6,886 bases of DNA from Caryophanales bacterium UBA6769. Lineage in GTDB: Bacteria; Bacillota; Bacilli; Bacillales; UBA6769. Within the stretch, counting starts at the first letter, position 1, and each line of letters opens with the position of its first letter. The notes under the pieces were generated by a model that saw only the letters and a list, made by a program, of their open reading frames with translations, ran no database searches and was not told where the DNA came from. The position numbers were made by a program, and so were the translations under genes. Shown here in pieces: positions 1-5,727 of this stretch. Location: contig DKGN01000149.1 of NCBI GenBank assembly GCA_002453275.1, forward strand, positions 1 to 6,886, written 5' to 3'.

Positions 1-993
1 AGTACAGTGAAGCACCATATTCCGCCCTGCATAAATGTCCATCGCACATTCAGCAAGCAACATTTGAATCGCTTGGTGATTTTCGATTGTTTTGCCAAAT
101 GTTTTACGCTGTTTTGAATAATCAATCGCAATATTTAAAGCCCATTGTGCGAGTCCAACGCATTCCGCTGCCATTACGATCCGGCCGATGTCGACACCTT
201 GTAAGGCAACACCAAATCCGTTATGAAGCTCCCCAATAAGATGGGCCTCTGGAACTCGTGCATTGTCTAAAGAGATAATGCCAACGCTACTCCCAATCGA
301 ACCGAGAAATGGAATGACAGACGTATTGACGCACGTCGCATCATCAAAGGGAACGAGAAATGCAGATATACCGCCCTTTCGTTTCTTGGCCAGTTCTGGC
401 TCTGTAATCGCAAAGATAACAGCATAATCGGCATAAGGAGAATTCGAGATCCATTGCTTCGTTCCGTTCAGAACCCAATGGTCCCCATCTTTTACTGCAG
501 TCGTTTTTATGTTCCAGACGTCAGAGCCTGCATCTGGTTCACTTAATCCGAAGCAAAGTACAGATTCTCCGCTTGCGAATTTAGGTAATAGTTCTTCTCT
601 TAGTTCGTCTTGTAAGCCGAGTAAGACAGGCGTTAACCCACCTGTAAATAACCCAACTGGAAACAGCTCATTTACAAATAAGTTGTCACCATATTTTTTT
701 CTTAATGATTCGTGGATTAATGCAACAGCAACCGGACCAAACGTATCACCCGTTCCCCCTAACTCAGGAAGACCGAACATTGTAAAGAAGCCAGCTTCTG
801 CTGATTTCATCCGAATTTCTTTTAGCGCTGCTTGAATTTCTTCTGTGTAATAACCATTTTCGTCATATAAATAGCGTTCATTTTCAAGTTCTTTGGCAAA
901 CTTTTGTTCCAACGGTTTGATCTCAATTTCAATGAAGCGATCAATGCTTGCAATGACTTCTTTAATTTCTGCTGGTACTGAAAAGTTAATCAC
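1..993 (-). CDS. Acyl-CoA dehydrogenase, C-terminus cut off by the window edge
   Basis: FAD-dependent acyl-CoA dehydrogenase, which introduces an alpha-beta double bond into an acyl-CoA and passes electrons to electron-transfer flavoprotein. The frame is open from a GTG at 991-993 to base 1, giving 331 residues of a family usually 380-400 long or somewhat more. Visible family motifs are FGLSEPDAGSD at 148-158 (FAD/substrate segment), GTKQWISN at 177-184, and QRKTFGK at 295-301 followed by HQAIQ, which belongs to the C-terminal helical domain. The catalytic Glu expected near residue 370 lies outside the window, so activity cannot be confirmed. The start is supported by AAAGGGG at 1003-1009, 9 nt upstream. 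It is the last visible gene of the marR-led run, 19 bp after the flavoprotein gene, and the operon may continue to the left. The N-terminal stretch around residues 35-60 is charged and longer than in short-chain enzymes. Family is sure; chain-length specificity is unknown. Confidence 0.95.
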   Translation of the reverse strand, partial: MINFSVPAEIKEVIASIDRFIEIEIKPLEQKFAKELENERYLYDENGYYTEEIQAALKEIRMKSAEAGFFTMFGLPELGGTGDTFGPVAVALIHESLRKKYGDNLFVNELFPVGLFTGGLTPVLLGLQDELREELLPKFASGESVLCFGLSEPDAGSDVWNIKTTAVKDGDHWVLNGTKQWISNSPYADYAVIFAITEPELAKKRKGGISAFLVPFDDATCVNTSVIPFLGSIGSSVGIISLDNARVPEAHLIGELHNGFGVALQGVDIGRIVMAAECVGLAQWALNIAIDYSKQRKTFGKTIENHQAIQMLLAECAMDIYAGRNMVLHCT

Positions 994-1012
994 GTTTATT
1001 TTCCCCTTTCAT

Positions 1013-1990
1013 TTACTGATCCGATAGTTTAGCAGTTAGTTGTTCCTTTGCAGTAGCGTATTCTTGTGCGAGTCTGTCAACATATGTTCCGGCATTCGTA
1101 ATTTCATTAATAACACCTATGCCTTGTCCACAGCCCCAAATGTCTCTCCACGCTTTTGCATCTTGACCTCCACTGCTTCCAAAACTCATCTGAGATGGAT
1201 CGCTTTCCGGAAGTGAATGCGGATCGAGTCCAGCATTTTGAATAGATGGGGCAAGATAGTTTCCATGAACACCAGTAAAGTAGTTACTATACACGATATC
1301 GTCAGATGTACTCTCAGTAATCATCTGCTTATACTCATCTACTGCACGTGCTTCGTGTGTTGCAATAAAAGGCGAACCGATATAAGCAAGATCGGCTCCC
1401 ATTGCTTGTGCTGCTAGTATGCTATTGCCGTTGGCAATTGAGCCTGATAGAACGAGCGGACCGTCAAACCATTCTCTAATTTCCTGAACGAGTGCGAACG
1501 GACTTTTCGGACCGGCATGTCCACCAGCTCCCGCAGCAACCGCAATTAAGCCATCGGCTCCTTTATCCATTGCGCTATGAGCAAATCGATTATTAATGAC
1601 ATCATGCAAGACAGTTGCACCATAGCTATGCGCTTCGACGTTAACTTCCTCACGAGCGCCAAGTGATGTAATAATAATGGGAACCTTATATTTTTTACAA
1701 AGCTCCATATCCTGCTCTAAACGTTGATTCGAACGGTGCACAATTTGGTTAATCGCAAACGGTGCAGCTGGGCGATCTGGATGTTTGGCGTTGTGTGCTT
1801 CAAGTTCCTCTGTAATTTCTGCCAACCATTCATCAAGCTGGGAAAGCGGTCTTGCATTCAGGGCAGGCATCGAACCGACAATTCCTGCTTTACATTGTGC
1901 AATAACAAGCTTTGGATTACTAATAATGAAAAGTGGGGCACCGATGACTGGGATACGTAGGTTTTGTAGAACTGATGGCAAATTTGTCAT
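1013..1990 (-). CDS. Nitronate monooxygenase / 2-nitropropane dioxygenase-family FMN protein
   Basis: A 325-residue TIM-barrel flavoprotein of the NPD family, which includes nitronate monooxygenases, NADH:quinone reductases and FabK-type enoyl reductases. Seen: an N-terminal strand IPVIGAPLF at 13-21, GAGGHAG at 154-160 with H158 in the position of the family's conserved catalytic or FMN-contacting His, LSGSIANG at 181-188, and GADLAYIGSPFIAT at 198-211, the usual FMN-phosphate segments. IWGCGQGIG at 284-292 matches the C-terminal W-x-x-GQ-x-x-G block. The usual QAPM of class I enzymes reads GAPL here, and the following block CKAGIVGSMPALNAR differs from the usual NAGGLG, so this is a side branch of the family. 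ATG start with GGAGG at 1999-2003, 8 nt upstream, placed just beside the stop of the hydrolase gene (15-bp gap). Its place among acyl-CoA genes suggests oxidation or reduction of an acyl-type substrate, but this is inference; the nitronate activity is only a family name. Confidence 0.9.
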   Translation of the reverse strand: MTNLPSVLQNLRIPVIGAPLFIISNPKLVIAQCKAGIVGSMPALNARPLSQLDEWLAEITEELEAHNAKHPDRPAAPFAINQIVHRSNQRLEQDMELCKKYKVPIIITSLGAREEVNVEAHSYGATVLHDVINNRFAHSAMDKGADGLIAVAAGAGGHAGPKSPFALVQEIREWFDGPLVLSGSIANGNSILAAQAMGADLAYIGSPFIATHEARAVDEYKQMITESTSDDIVYSNYFTGVHGNYLAPSIQNAGLDPHSLPESDPSQMSFGSSGGQDAKAWRDIWGCGQGIGVINEITNAGTYVDRLAQEYATAKEQLTAKLSDQ

Positions 1991-2005
1991 ATTTTTTTCC
2001 TCCGA

Positions 2006-2815
2006 TTAATTAGTTTTATCTGTATCTGCAACGATCGAAGAAACGATATGCAGAGAGTCCCATTCTCCTCCAGAAATCTGGATGATTGGAAATTTTTTTG
2101 GAAAAAGTGTCTCGTTGATTTCATCGACTGTTCGACCTTGCTTATGAAGCTCTATCACGTCACTAGAAAGGTGTTCAAGATACTCCAATTTTTCTTTGAA
2201 TGCTTGTTTGCCATTTTGAATATAGCCGGCATGACAACAAAACATTGAATCAAAATCATATGTAAGCAATGTCCGGATCGAGTCCATAATAACTGGAATT
2301 GATTCAAGATTTGTGATTACTTTTGTTTCTGGATGAACAAATAAATCTCCGGGAAATAATACCCCCGATTCTTCATTCAACAGAGAGACGTGATCATCTG
2401 CATGACCCGGTGTGTAGATGACTTCCCATTCTTTATTGCGGGATTGAATCGTGTCACCGAGCGGCAACGTTGTAAACGCTTCCCTTTTTCCCCAAATAAG
2501 CTGGCGGTATAGTGGATACGGATAAGGCTCAGCACAAATATCAATTCCCTTTGGATGAATATAGATTGGCACGTCCCTATTTTGTTGAATCCACGGAGCG
2601 GTCCCAGAATGATCTTCATGACTATGTGTTAAAGTGACGAGATCAAAAGAATGATTGTCATAGAAAGGAATCAATCTAGCTTCAACGCTTTTTGGTCCAG
2701 TGTCAATTAACATCCCGTCTACTAAAAAAACAAACACTGTATTCGCTTTTCGACCAGCTACTTCAATGTCTAGCTTTACACAGGTCACGTTTTCTCTCTC
2801 AAAAACATCAACCAT
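2006..2815 (-). CDS. Metallo-beta-lactamase-fold metal-dependent hydrolase
   Basis: A 269-residue member of the metallo-beta-lactamase superfamily (glyoxalase II-like branch), predicted cytosolic with no signal peptide. The metal site is complete: H64-S-H66-E-D68-H69 in THSHEDHSG, H138 in TPGHADDH, D157 in FPGDLF and H195 in CCHAG. This pattern supports a two-metal (usually Zn or Fe) hydrolase; typical substrates are thioesters, lactones or phosphodiesters. A C-terminal helical part follows at about 200-269. It lies third in the marR-led operon, 32 bp after the thioesterase gene and 15 bp before the flavoprotein gene, so a thioester or lactone intermediate of the same pathway is a fair guess. 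The ATG used here has AGGAG (2828-2832) 12 nt upstream, a long spacing. A nearer ATG at 2821-2823 is out of frame and ends after 12 codons, so it is not the gene start. Confidence 0.92.
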   Translation of the reverse strand: MVDVFERENVTCVKLDIEVAGRKANTVFVFLVDGMLIDTGPKSVEARLIPFYDNHSFDLVTLTHSHEDHSGTAPWIQQNRDVPIYIHPKGIDICAEPYPYPLYRQLIWGKREAFTTLPLGDTIQSRNKEWEVIYTPGHADDHVSLLNEESGVLFPGDLFVHPETKVITNLESIPVIMDSIRTLLTYDFDSMFCCHAGYIQNGKQAFKEKLEYLEHLSSDVIELHKQGRTVDEINETLFPKKFPIIQISGGEWDSLHIVSSIVADTDKTN

Positions 2816-2847
2816 GCTTTCATATCACTCCTATTCCGTATTTATGT

Positions 2848-3303
2848 TTATCTTTTCGGGATAACGGCCATCGTACAACGTGAGATACAAATCAATTTTT
2901 CATGTTCATCGGTAAGCTTAATATCCCACACCATCGTTGTTCTCCCTTTATGCAAGGGGGTTGCGGTTGCCGTAATCGCACCATCAGTTAAACTTCGGAT
3001 ATGGTTTGCATTGATTTCCATGCCAACCGGATTAAATTTTGTCGGATCAATATTAATGGCAGTGGCAATTGTCGCAGCTGTTTCCGCGAGAGCTACAGAT
3101 GCCCCACCGTGCAAAATCCCCGCTGGTTGCCATGTTTTTGGACCAACTGGCATTGTCATGACGACACGGTCAGGGGTTAGTTCAACATACTCCATGTCTA
3201 ACGTTCCAATTAGAGTCTGTTCGTTCCGTAATTTGATTTGTTCTGCAAAGACTTCTTCATTTTCAGCACCGTATAATTGTAAAATTTCTTTTGCGACGAT
3301 CAT
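2848..3303 (-). CDS. Hotdog-fold acyl-CoA thioesterase, PaaI/EntH/YdiI type
   Basis: A 151-residue single hotdog domain predicted to hydrolyse acyl- or aryl-CoA thioesters. The active-site pattern is clear: Q59 in TWQPAG, H65-G-G in LHGGAS, and E74 in ALAET. The spacings of 6 and 9 residues equal those of Gln48, His54 and Glu63 in E. coli EntH as I recall them. Family length is about 135-155, so the protein is complete. The ATG has GGAGGC at 3312-3317, 8 nt upstream, and that site lies inside the end of the marR gene; the genes are only 1 bp apart, which implies translational coupling. In an acyl-CoA catabolic operon such an enzyme could free CoA from dead-end or toxic thioesters. Related enzymes hydrolyse 1,4-dihydroxy-2-naphthoyl-CoA or phenylacetyl-CoA derivatives, but nothing menaquinone-related lies nearby. 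Confidence 0.92.
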   Translation of the reverse strand: MIVAKEILQLYGAENEEVFAEQIKLRNEQTLIGTLDMEYVELTPDRVVMTMPVGPKTWQPAGILHGGASVALAETAATIATAINIDPTKFNPVGMEINANHIRSLTDGAITATATPLHKGRTTMVWDIKLTDEHEKLICISRCTMAVIPKR

Positions 3304-3304
3304 G

Positions 3305-3751
3305 TTAATCCGCCTCCACTCGATTCGTTTTCATTCCTATATTAAAGAGTACTTCCTTAAAATGCTGAGCTTCTTCGCCATTTAACCCGGCCAAAACTTC
3401 TTCATTCATCTCTTCCATTTCCCTAATCAAGGGTGCTTCCAATGTTTTCGCTTTTTCAGTTAAAAAAATGAGGCGATTACGGCGATCTTGTGGATCGTTT
3501 CGACGTTCAATGAGCTCGCTATGCTCTAATCGATCTATTATCCCTGTTATCGTAGCACTATCTAAGCGCAGACTTTTACCTAATTCGTAACCATATTGAC
3601 CATCCTTTTGCCAAAGCTGATTAAGAAGAGCAAATTGAACAGGTGTCACGCCATACGGGTCTAGTTTTGATTTGCTGATTTGGTTTACTCTTTGTAAAGC
3701 TTTCCCTAGAAGAAAATGTACACATATGTCATTTTCTTTAATTTCATTCAC
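3305..3751 (-). CDS. MarR-family transcriptional regulator
   Basis: A 148-residue winged-helix regulator, the usual MarR length, which would act as a dimer on palindromic DNA. Helical dimer parts lie at about 10-45 and 100-145. The winged helix runs about 54-98, with the recognition helix near SATITGIIDRLE (65-76) and the wing at NDPQDRRNR (85-93). It is the first gene of the minus-strand operon and sits beside an operator-like repeat array, so it probably represses its own operon and is released by a ligand, perhaps an acyl-CoA or aromatic acid (inference). The only Cys is C10; aligning the FLL block with B. subtilis OhrR puts H12, not Cys, at the peroxide-sensing position, so it is not an OhrR-type sensor. 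The start is unsettled: the GTG at 3749-3751 overlaps the ribosome binding site, and the first codon with good spacing is an ATT at 3740-3742 (codon 4). Confidence 0.93.
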   Translation of the reverse strand: MNEIKENDICVHFLLGKALQRVNQISKSKLDPYGVTPVQFALLNQLWQKDGQYGYELGKSLRLDSATITGIIDRLEHSELIERRNDPQDRRNRLIFLTEKAKTLEAPLIREMEEMNEEVLAGLNGEEAQHFKEVLFNIGMKTNRVEAD

Positions 3752-3757
3752 CTCCTG
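3749..3757 (-). promoter_or_regulatory. Strong Shine-Dalgarno site overlapping the annotated marR start
   Basis: On the minus strand the sequence reads AGGAGGTGA, with AGGAGG at 3751-3756, a near-perfect match to the 16S anti-SD. The first canonical in-frame start, GTG 3749-3751, shares its first G with this site and leaves no spacing. An in-frame TGA at 3767-3769 closes the frame upstream. The codon ATT at 3740-3742 lies 8 nt beyond AGGAGG, the normal Bacillus spacing. Confidence 0.7.
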
Positions 3758-3779
3758 ATTAAATATTCAAACTAATTCG

Positions 3780-3809
3780 AGTATAGCATGTGTGCAAGTG
3801 ATTTGTATA
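3780..3809 (-). promoter_or_regulatory. Promoter of the marR operon (extended -10)
   Basis: Read on the minus strand, TGCTATACT (3780-3788) is an extended -10 element (TGn plus TATACT). No good -35 box sits at 17-18 bp; the best is TATACA at 3804-3809 with an 18-bp spacer, matching 4 of 6 bases. A weak -35 with an extended -10 is a common arrangement. Transcription would begin near 3773, leaving a leader of about 22-31 nt. The three 15-bp repeats cover the spacer and the -35 area, so a bound repressor would block RNA polymerase. Confidence 0.6.
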
Positions 3810-3832
3810 CAAGTAATTCGTGTACGAGTGAG
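3788..3832. repeat. Three tandem 15-bp repeats with palindromic cores, probable MarR operator
   Basis: Three contiguous 15-bp units start at 3788, 3803 and 3818: ATGTGTGCAAGTGAT, TTGTATACAAGTAAT and TCGTGTACGAGTGAG. They share a YGTRTRCRAGTRA pattern. The middle unit has a perfect 10-bp palindrome, TTGTATACAA (3803-3812); the third has TCGT-gt-ACGA (3818-3827); the first is a degenerate half. A TTGTATACAA core is known from operators of MarR-family and some GntR-family proteins. The array overlaps the marR promoter and lies about 190 bp upstream of the yhfP promoter, so direct control is most likely of the leftward operon. Which protein binds is inferred from position only. Confidence 0.65.
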
Positions 3833-3931
3833 AAGGCGAGGTGATTCCCTTACAAAAGTCAAAGACAAATACCGCCCTAATTATCCTTTAGGTCGAGTGT
3901 TATTAGTTTCATTCGCTTCTGTCTGCCTAGC

Positions 3932-3999
3932 AGCTTTTCCGTTGGAGTAAGCATAACGGCTTAAGCTAGAGAAGCATCACTTCACATATGCTCTTCTAG
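3932..3999. other. Two adjacent imperfect hairpins, role unknown
   Basis: The first hairpin pairs AGCTT/AAGCT (3932-3936 with 3963-3967) and CCGTT/AACGG (3939-3943 with 3955-3959), with a small 2x3 internal loop and an 11-nt apical loop. The second pairs CTAGAGAAGCAT (3966-3977) with ATGCTCTTCTAG (3988-3999): 12 positions with one G-T and one A-C mismatch, around a 10-nt loop. The stems overlap by two bases, so they would compete slightly at the junction. Neither is followed by a T-run on either strand, so they are not standard terminators. They lie upstream of the yhfP -35 box, hence outside the transcript predicted from that promoter. Confidence 0.5.
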
Positions 4000-4011
4000 T
4001 CCTCCTTTGTG

Positions 4012-4024
4012 TCAATCTCATTGA
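4012..4024. promoter_or_regulatory. Short inverted repeat overlapping the yhfP -35 box
   Basis: TCAAT-CTC-ATTGA is a perfect 5-bp inverted repeat with a 3-bp centre. Its right arm shares bases 4021-4024 with the TTGATA -35 element, where a bound repressor would block RNA polymerase. It does not resemble the 15-bp repeats near marR. Its shortness means chance is quite possible. Confidence 0.3.
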
Positions 4025-4049
4025 TAGCATTCAGAACTTACTTTATACT
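4021..4049 (+). promoter_or_regulatory. Sigma-A promoter of the yhfP-like gene
   Basis: TTGATA at 4021-4026 and TATACT at 4044-4049 are separated by exactly 17 bp; they match the consensus at 4 of 6 and 5 of 6 bases. The predicted transcription start is near 4056, giving a leader of about 37 nt before the ATG at 4093. This promoter lies downstream of the earliest in-frame ATG (4009), which argues that the upstream ATG is not used. Confidence 0.75.
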
Positions 4050-4076
4050 AAAAATAGTTTGGTTTTATCTACTAAG

Positions 4077-4084
4077 AGGAGGGG
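4077..4084 (+). promoter_or_regulatory. Ribosome binding site that sets the yhfP start
   Basis: AGGAGGGG lies 8-10 nt before ATG 4093-4095. No comparable site precedes the in-frame ATG at 4009, so the protein begins at 4093 and is 330, not 358, residues long. Confidence 0.85.
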
Positions 4085-4092
4085 CTTCATTT

Positions 4093-5085
4093 ATGACAGA
4101 GAATTTTCGCGCGTTAGTTGTCAATAAAGAGGATGACAATGTTTCAATTGATGTGAAATCGCTTACGTTTGATGACTTACCTGATGGAGATGTGACGATT
4201 CGAACAGCGTATTCAAGTGTAAATTATAAAGATGGACTCGCTTCGATCCCAAATGGAAATATTGTAACTACATATCCTTTTGTTCCTGGTATTGACCTTG
4301 CGGGAACAGTTGTATCATCAACAGATTCACGCTTTAAAGAAGGCGATGAAGTGATTGCAACGAGCTATGAAATCGGAGTCACGCATTACGGGGGCTTCAG
4401 TGAATATGCAAGGGTAAAGTCAGACTGGGTTGTCCCGCTCCCAAAAGGACTTTCGCTGAAGGAAGCAATGGCATATGGAACAGCCGGATTTACTGCGGCA
4501 CTGTCAGTTCAACGTCTAGAAGAACAAGGAGTACGTCCGGAAAGTGGTGATGTTCTTGTCACAGGGGCAACGGGTGGTGTTGGCAGTCTTGCTGTTGCGA
4601 TGCTTGCGAAGCTCGGCTACACCGTTGTCGCAAGTACTGGGACGGAAAGCGAGCACGACTATTTAAAAAGCATCGGGGCAAAAGAAATTGTGTCACGAGA
4701 AGACGTCAATCCTGAAAAAGTTCGCCCTCTCAGTAAACAACGTTGGGCTGGTGCAGTTGACCCTGTCGGTGGGCAGACGCTTGCTGCGATTTTAAGCCAT
4801 ACACAATACGGTGGAAGCGTTGCAGTTAGTGGACTCACTGGTGGCCCGAAGGTGCCGACAACCGTTTTTCCGTTCATCCTTCGTGGAGTTAATTTGCTTG
4901 GGATTGATTCTGTTTATTGCCCGATGGACATTCGTCAACCGCTCTGGGAGCGCATGGCAACTGATTTAAAGCCAGACACTCTACTAAGTGATATTGGACA
5001 AGAAGTCGAATTAGATGGATTAGAAGCTGTCCTTGCTAAAATTTTAAATGGTGACGTTCGCGGTCGTACGATCGTCAAGCTATAA
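4093..5085 (+). CDS. yhfP: YhdH/YhfP-family NADPH-dependent quinone oxidoreductase / acryloyl-CoA reductase-like
   Basis: A 330-residue zinc-free medium-chain dehydrogenase/reductase, cytosolic, predicted to reduce an activated C=C bond with NADPH. It has the GroES-like N-terminal domain with NYKDGL (44-49) and GIDLAG (66-71), then a Rossmann domain with TGATGGVG (157-164) and an AST at 180-182 that fits NADP binding. The conserved GAVDPVGG (220-227) and GLTGG (247-251) are typical of this branch, and the zinc-binding Cys cluster of alcohol dehydrogenases is absent. From memory it matches B. subtilis YhfP along the whole chain, including SVYCPMD near 273-279 and the 330-residue length. The related AcuI/YhdH enzymes reduce acryloyl-CoA to propionyl-CoA. 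It is monocistronic, with its own sigma-A promoter and a terminator 3 bp after the stop. It is divergent from the acyl-CoA operon, so a linked role is plausible but not shown. Confidence 0.93.
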   Translation: MTENFRALVVNKEDDNVSIDVKSLTFDDLPDGDVTIRTAYSSVNYKDGLASIPNGNIVTTYPFVPGIDLAGTVVSSTDSRFKEGDEVIATSYEIGVTHYGGFSEYARVKSDWVVPLPKGLSLKEAMAYGTAGFTAALSVQRLEEQGVRPESGDVLVTGATGGVGSLAVAMLAKLGYTVVASTGTESEHDYLKSIGAKEIVSREDVNPEKVRPLSKQRWAGAVDPVGGQTLAAILSHTQYGGSVAVSGLTGGPKVPTTVFPFILRGVNLLGIDSVYCPMDIRQPLWERMATDLKPDTLLSDIGQEVELDGLEAVLAKILNGDVRGRTIVKL

Positions 5086-5087
5086 AC

Positions 5088-5126
5088 ATGTAAAGCACAC
5101 GCCACATCCAGGCGTGTGCTTTACAT
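5088..5126. terminator. Hairpin terminator between convergent genes, probably bidirectional
   Basis: A perfect 16-bp inverted repeat (5088-5103 with 5111-5126) encloses a 7-nt loop, ACATCCA. The core GCACACGCC/GGCGTGTGC is GC-rich and the outer part is A/T-rich (TGTAAA/TTTACA), so each strand ends in a short, broken T-run. It starts 3 bp after the yhfP stop and lies about 90 bp beyond the end of the oppositely oriented dps gene, so it can serve both. The remaining 5127-5214 has no gene or other clear signal. Confidence 0.85.
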
Positions 5127-5214
5127 TATGATAGGAGAGCTTATCCACTTGCTTTGCCTTTCAAGTAGAGCATAGCTTCCTGAAAATTTAATATCATGTT
5201 GTCTTTTCGATACT

Positions 5215-5697
5215 TTACGATGCGTCGTTCCCGAGATAGGCTTGGAGCATCCAGATTGTTTTATCGATGCTTCCTGTGTAGTCGATGAGCATATCTTCTA
5301 TTACTGGATCGTTTTCTTCCCCGGCCAGCTTGGCTCCTGTATGTGCGAGATCTTTAAGTGTATGATAGTCTTCTATCAAATTACGCACCATTTCTTCTGC
5401 CGAAAGCTTATTATCGTATACCTTTTCGGTGATCGTAGCATGATCCAAAAATTCACTCAGTGTAGAGAAAGGCTTCTCACCTTTTGCAATCAATTGTTCT
5501 GCAAATGCATCAAAGTATTCACTCGTCTCATTGTACAATTCTTCAAATTTTTCATGAAGCGAGAAAAATTCTGGACCTTGAACATACCAATGGTATTGGT
5601 GCAGTTTGACAAATAGGACTCCTTGGTTTGCAACTAAATGATTCACTACGTATGATGCAGTCTTTTTTCCTTGTTCTTGATTATGAGTTACAGCCAT
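5215..5697 (-). CDS. dps: Dps-family ferritin-like DNA-binding/iron-storage protein
   Basis: A 160-residue miniferritin expected to form a 12-subunit shell that oxidises Fe(II), using peroxide, and stores it, protecting DNA. The intersubunit ferroxidase site is complete: H36 in HQYHWY, H48 and E52 in SLHEKFEELY, D63 and E67 in YFDAFAEQL. The spacings of 12, 4, 11 and 4 equal those of Listeria Dps as I recall them. The N-terminus is short, with two Lys at 11-12 and no long Lys/Arg tail, so DNA binding may be weak. ATG with GGAGGT at 5705-5710, 7 nt upstream. It follows a small Lys-rich gene by 30 bp on the same strand and probably shares its transcript. I see no convincing PerR box upstream. 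Bacillus paralogues include Dps and MrgA; which of these is orthologous is not decided. Confidence 0.95.
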   Translation of the reverse strand: MAVTHNQEQGKKTASYVVNHLVANQGVLFVKLHQYHWYVQGPEFFSLHEKFEELYNETSEYFDAFAEQLIAKGEKPFSTLSEFLDHATITEKVYDNKLSAEEMVRNLIEDYHTLKDLAHTGAKLAGEENDPVIEDMLIDYTGSIDKTIWMLQAYLGNDAS

Positions 5698-5727
5698 TTT
5701 TCATACCTCCATTATTAGTGTAGACTC

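Larger units (their letters stand above)
3752..4092. other. Divergent intergenic region, 341 bp
   Basis: This stretch separates the leftward marR operon from the rightward yhfP gene. From left to right it holds the marR leader and promoter (3757-3809), the 15-bp repeat array (3788-3832), a middle part of about 100 bp with no convincing gene (a 40-codon GTG frame at 3828-3950 has no ribosome binding site), two neighbouring hairpins (3932-3999), and the yhfP promoter and leader (4021-4092). A small 5-bp stem CCTAA/TTAGG lies at 3876-3892. I recognise no known riboswitch or T-box in it. Confidence 0.75.

Noticed and set aside
509..835. Plus-strand open frame of 108 codons
   Set aside because: It is the antisense shadow of the acyl-CoA dehydrogenase, whose conserved motifs lie on the minus strand here.
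2787..2823. Short ATG frame at 2823 as the true start or a leader peptide of the MBL hydrolase gene
   Set aside because: It is out of frame, ends after 12 codons, and sits only 4 nt from AGGAG; nothing supports it beyond chance.
3011..3385. Plus-strand open frame of 124 codons
   Set aside because: It lies antisense to the thioesterase and the marR end, and has no family features of its own.
3305..3751. OhrR-type organic peroxide sensor
   Set aside because: The residue aligned with the reactive Cys of OhrR is His12, and the supporting Tyr residues are replaced by Ser26 and Pro37; the single Cys10 is two residues off.
4016..4033. B. subtilis FadR-type operator (TGAATGA-TCATTCA) before yhfP
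   Set aside because: Only the right half (CATTCA) matches; the left half is unrelated.
4009..4092. Upstream in-frame ATG that would add 28 hydrophobic residues to the YhfP-like protein
   Set aside because: It lies upstream of the predicted promoter, has no suitable ribosome binding site, and the family starts at the 4093 ATG, which has AGGAGGGG at good spacing.
5242..5616. Plus-strand open frame of 124 codons opposite dps
   Set aside because: It is a shadow of the dps gene; the Cys/Phe-rich composition is typical of antisense translation.
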